From positions 1 through 7,594 of the forward strand of contig CAIJKT010000948.1 of the NCBI GenBank assembly GCA_903821255.1: a DNA stretch of 7,594 nt, in the 5' to 3' direction. Position numbers and translations under genes: made by a program. The stretch comes from an uncultured Lentisphaeria bacterium (GTDB lineage: Bacteria > Verrucomicrobiota > Lentisphaeria > Victivallales > Victivallaceae). Shown piece by piece: positions 6,147 through 7,594 of this stretch. Position 1 is the first letter of the stretch. The number at the start of each line of letters is the position of its first letter. The notes beneath the pieces are model-generated. The model was given only the letters and a program-made list of their open reading frames with translations. It made no database searches and was not told the origin of the DNA.

Positions 6147-6330
6147 ATGATGCTGCGCCTTTCCTGCCGCCTGCGGCCGGCAAAACTTACCGGACAGCCG
6201 TCATTTCGGACACGCATTGCCCAAATTTGGGCACTGGCGACCGCCTTAAACCCATTGGCCCCATTGCTCTGTCCTACGCGGGCGGAACAAACTGGACAAC
6301 TGTCCGCATTCAGAAGTTCAGAGCCTCGTT
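6147..6330. other. GC-rich hairpin-rich intergenic block, candidate repeat or structured RNA
   Basis: Within the 488-base gap 6023-6510, this block is clearly richer in G and C than its AT-rich flanks. It contains a bulged stem TGCCGCC/GGcCGGCA (6165-6182), a perfect 16-base palindrome TGCCCAAATTTGGGCA (6218-6233), GGACA/TGTCC (6294-6305), and a long-range pair GGACAG (6192-6197) with CTGTCC (6269-6274). GGACA occurs three times and TGTCC twice, so alternative folds are possible. Two overlapping plus-strand frames are open through it, but neither has a ribosome site or a protein-like composition. It may be a dispersed repeat, a small RNA, or gene remains; sequence alone does not decide. Confidence 0.35.
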
Positions 6331-6435
6331 AAGCATAATGTTTTTCATGCAAATATGATTTTACCAATAAGCACTATCTTTAAAAAAGCAGGCAGGATGG
6401 TCTTGATATAAATTCAGCGCTTATAATTATTCCGG

Positions 6436-6465
6436 CTGGCAGAACAATGAAGATACTGTTATATT
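6436..6465 (+). promoter_or_regulatory. Candidate extended -10 promoter for the exonuclease gene
   Basis: CTGGCA (6436-6441, four of six consensus bases), an 18-base spacer and TATATT (6460-6465), with TGT directly before the -10, fit an extended -10 promoter. Start would be near 6472. A second perfect TATAAT at 6422-6427 has no good -35 at proper spacing. The stretch 6331-6435 is AT-rich and shows nothing else I can support. Confidence 0.4.
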
Positions 6466-6510
6466 CCAAAGATATGAAACGGAACCAGACAAGCAATCAG
6501 GGGCTTCAGG

Positions 6511-7128
6511 ATGTTTAACGAATTTGCAGTGATAGATTTCGAAACTACCGGGCTCAGTACGGACTACTGCCGCGTTATCGAGGTGGCAGCGGTGATCGTC
6601 CGGGACGGCGAGGCCGCCGACTCCTTTGTTCAACTTATGCACCCCGGCTGCCGGCTGCCATATTTCATCACCGATTTAACCGGAATAACCGATGCCATGC
6701 TTAAAGACAAGCCCAAGCCGGAATCCGTCATGCCGGCGCTGAAAAATTTTATAGGAGACCGTTTTTGCATCGCACACAATGCGCCTTTCGATTCCCGCTT
6801 CTATCACGCCGAGATGAGCCGTGCCGGAGTTGCCCACGACCGCACTTTCTTCTGCACGATGAAGCTGTCGCGCCGCCTGATACAGGATTCGCCGGATCAC
6901 AAACTGGAAACGCTGACGCGTTACCTCAATCTTCCTCAGCCGGCGGATGGAAAATACCACCGGGCGCTCTATGATGTGCTTATGACCGTTGAGCTATGGA
7001 AACGCATTGAAAGCATTATCAGCAGCAGGACAGGCAAAACTCCTGACCGGGAAGTTTATCAGACGCTGATGATAAAATCAAAAGCTGCCGTCACTAAATA
7101 TCTTGAGAGACTGAAAAACAGCAATTGA
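6511..7128 (+). CDS. Stand-alone DEDDh 3'-5' exonuclease (DnaQ/PolC-epsilon type)
   Basis: The product is 205 residues. All five catalytic positions of the DEDDh family are present: D9 and E11 in VIDFETTG (Exo I), D94 in AHNAPFDSRF (Exo II), and H150 and D155 in YHRALYDV (Exo III). LTGITDAML (56-64) is the usual substrate-side motif. Residues about 1-165 form the nuclease fold; the last ~40 residues (SSRTGKTPDREVYQTLMIKSKAAVTKYLERLKN) are a basic helical extension that may contact nucleic acid. The family removes nucleotides from 3' ends, as polymerase proofreaders or in repair and RNA trimming. No polymerase domain is attached, so calling it the polymerase III epsilon subunit would be over-reading. 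AGGGG lies 7 bases before the ATG. It converges with the AraC fragment, with 7 bases between stop codons. Cytoplasmic. Confidence 0.9.
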   Translation: MFNEFAVIDFETTGLSTDYCRVIEVAAVIVRDGEAADSFVQLMHPGCRLPYFITDLTGITDAMLKDKPKPESVMPALKNFIGDRFCIAHNAPFDSRFYHAEMSRAGVAHDRTFFCTMKLSRRLIQDSPDHKLETLTRYLNLPQPADGKYHRALYDVLMTVELWKRIESIISSRTGKTPDREVYQTLMIKSKAAVTKYLERLKNSN

Positions 7129-7135
7129 TAATGAT

Positions 7136-7483
7136 TTAATACTCTTTGAGCAGATTGGGGAATTCGCCTTTCTGGCGGAAGGTCATTTTCAAAGCATATG
7201 GCGTGACATTATAATGTTTTTTAAATACTTTGTGGAAATAGCCAAGGTTATTGAAGCCGCAGTCCAGCGCGATGACCGCGATCTGCAAATTAGTTGTCTG
7301 CAGCAGCACGATGGCTTTCTTCAGTCTGGCTGCTTGAATGTAGCCGGTAAGCGTGGTGCCGGTATATTGACGGAATTTTTCACAGAATCCGGTAATACTC
7401 ATGCCGGCGTTCCTGGCTGAACGCTCAAGCGGATAATCTGCCTCCGGATGCCGTTGTATCCTGAAAGTCGGATAAAGCGTACA
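7136..7483 (-). pseudogene. AraC-family regulator fragment, DNA-binding half only
   Basis: The frame from 7483 down to the TAA at 7136-7138 reads as an AraC/XylS DNA-binding domain. RIQRHPEADYPLERSARNAGMS begins the first helix-turn-helix, then comes FCEKFRQYTGTTLTGYIQAARLKKA, and the second unit has IAVIALDCGFNNLGYFHKVFKKHYNVTP. The domain is full length (about 95 residues), but the usual ~150-200-residue sensory half is absent: an in-frame TAG at 7484-7486 closes the frame. An ATG at 7402 exists, but starting there would remove the first helix of the domain, and its nearest ribosome-like site (AGGA) is 10 bases away. I see no N-terminal continuation in other minus frames up to the window end. 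It is therefore probably a decayed or truncated gene; a short DNA-binding-only protein from a non-ATG start cannot be excluded. Confidence 0.7.
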
Positions 7484-7594
7484 CTATTTGTCGGTCACCC
7501 CTAAATACTCCATGAACAACCTGTCTCTGGCCACTGATTCGGTTGACCATCGGTAGTTTCCCATGACTGTCTGCACATTTGTCGTCTCAATGCA
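7484..7594 (-). CDS. Possible C-terminal end of an unrecognised protein, cut by the window edge
   Basis: The minus-strand frame from the window edge stays open for 36 codons, ending VARDRLFMEYLGVTDK and TAG at 7484-7486. It is in the same frame as the AraC fragment that follows. The residue mix is protein-like, and the charged ending looks like a natural C-terminus, but I recognise no family, and 36 codons can be open by chance. If real, it marks a boundary between a neighbouring gene and the truncated AraC remnant, or the distal part of the same gene interrupted by a stop. Confidence 0.25.
   Translation of the reverse strand, partial: CIETTNVQTVMGNYRWSTESVARDRLFMEYLGVTDK

Noticed and set aside
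6101..6358. Plus-strand frames of 85 and 61 residues in the 6023-6510 gap
   Set aside because: They overlap each other in different frames, lack ribosome sites and family motifs, and one begins inside the operon promoter. The DNA block itself is kept as a separate candidate.
6403..6427. TTGATA and TATAAT as a promoter pair
   Set aside because: The spacer is only 13 bases, too short for sigma-70 recognition.
1..7594. CRISPR array, tRNA, rRNA or insertion-sequence genes
   Set aside because: No regular repeat-spacer pattern, no cloverleaf, no rRNA-like stretch and no transposase motif was seen on either strand.

Overview
The window is a bacterial chromosomal segment with mid-range base composition and a mixed gene layout. 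I infer a PVC-group organism, most likely Lentisphaerota-like. The reasons are a DUF3568-type lipoprotein, a secreted protein with two SHD1-like beta-rich repeats, a Cache-HAMP-SpoIIE phosphatase and a FCEKFRQYTG-type AraC regulator. This assignment is inference; no rRNA or other marker gene is present.

Layout. Bases 1-152 hold short hairpins and a candidate promoter. Two small envelope genes follow on the plus strand: a 73-residue two-helix membrane protein (180-401) and a DUF3568-like lipoprotein (458-943). They converge on a minus-strand gene (1022-1975) for a secreted protein with two copies of a ~80-residue repeat and an Ala/Pro/Val-rich tail. This gene has its own candidate promoter in the 1976-2189 gap.

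The core is a minus-strand operon read from about 6080 down to 2190. It encodes an NMT1/THI5-like periplasmic binding protein (6022-4952, TTG start), a membrane Cache-HAMP-SpoIIE (PP2C-type) phosphatase (4965-3019) that overlaps it by 14 bases, and a two-domain GNAT-like protein (2966-2190). A near-consensus sigma-70 promoter (TTGACT, 17 bases, TAAAAT) precedes it. No transporter permease, ATPase, STAS antagonist or anti-sigma kinase is present. I therefore read the operon as a signalling unit: the binding protein would capture a small ligand and present it to the Cache sensor, and the phosphatase would pass the signal to a partner encoded elsewhere. The acetyltransferase role is open.

The 6023-6510 gap contains a GC-rich, hairpin-rich block (about 6147-6330) with no convincing protein. 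It is a candidate dispersed repeat or structured RNA. After it comes a complete stand-alone DEDDh 3'-5' exonuclease of the DnaQ/PolC-epsilon type (6511-7128). Seven bases on, converging with it, is the C-terminal DNA-binding half of an AraC regulator (7136-7483) that lacks its sensory half. An in-frame stop at 7484-7486 separates it from another open stretch that runs off the window end.
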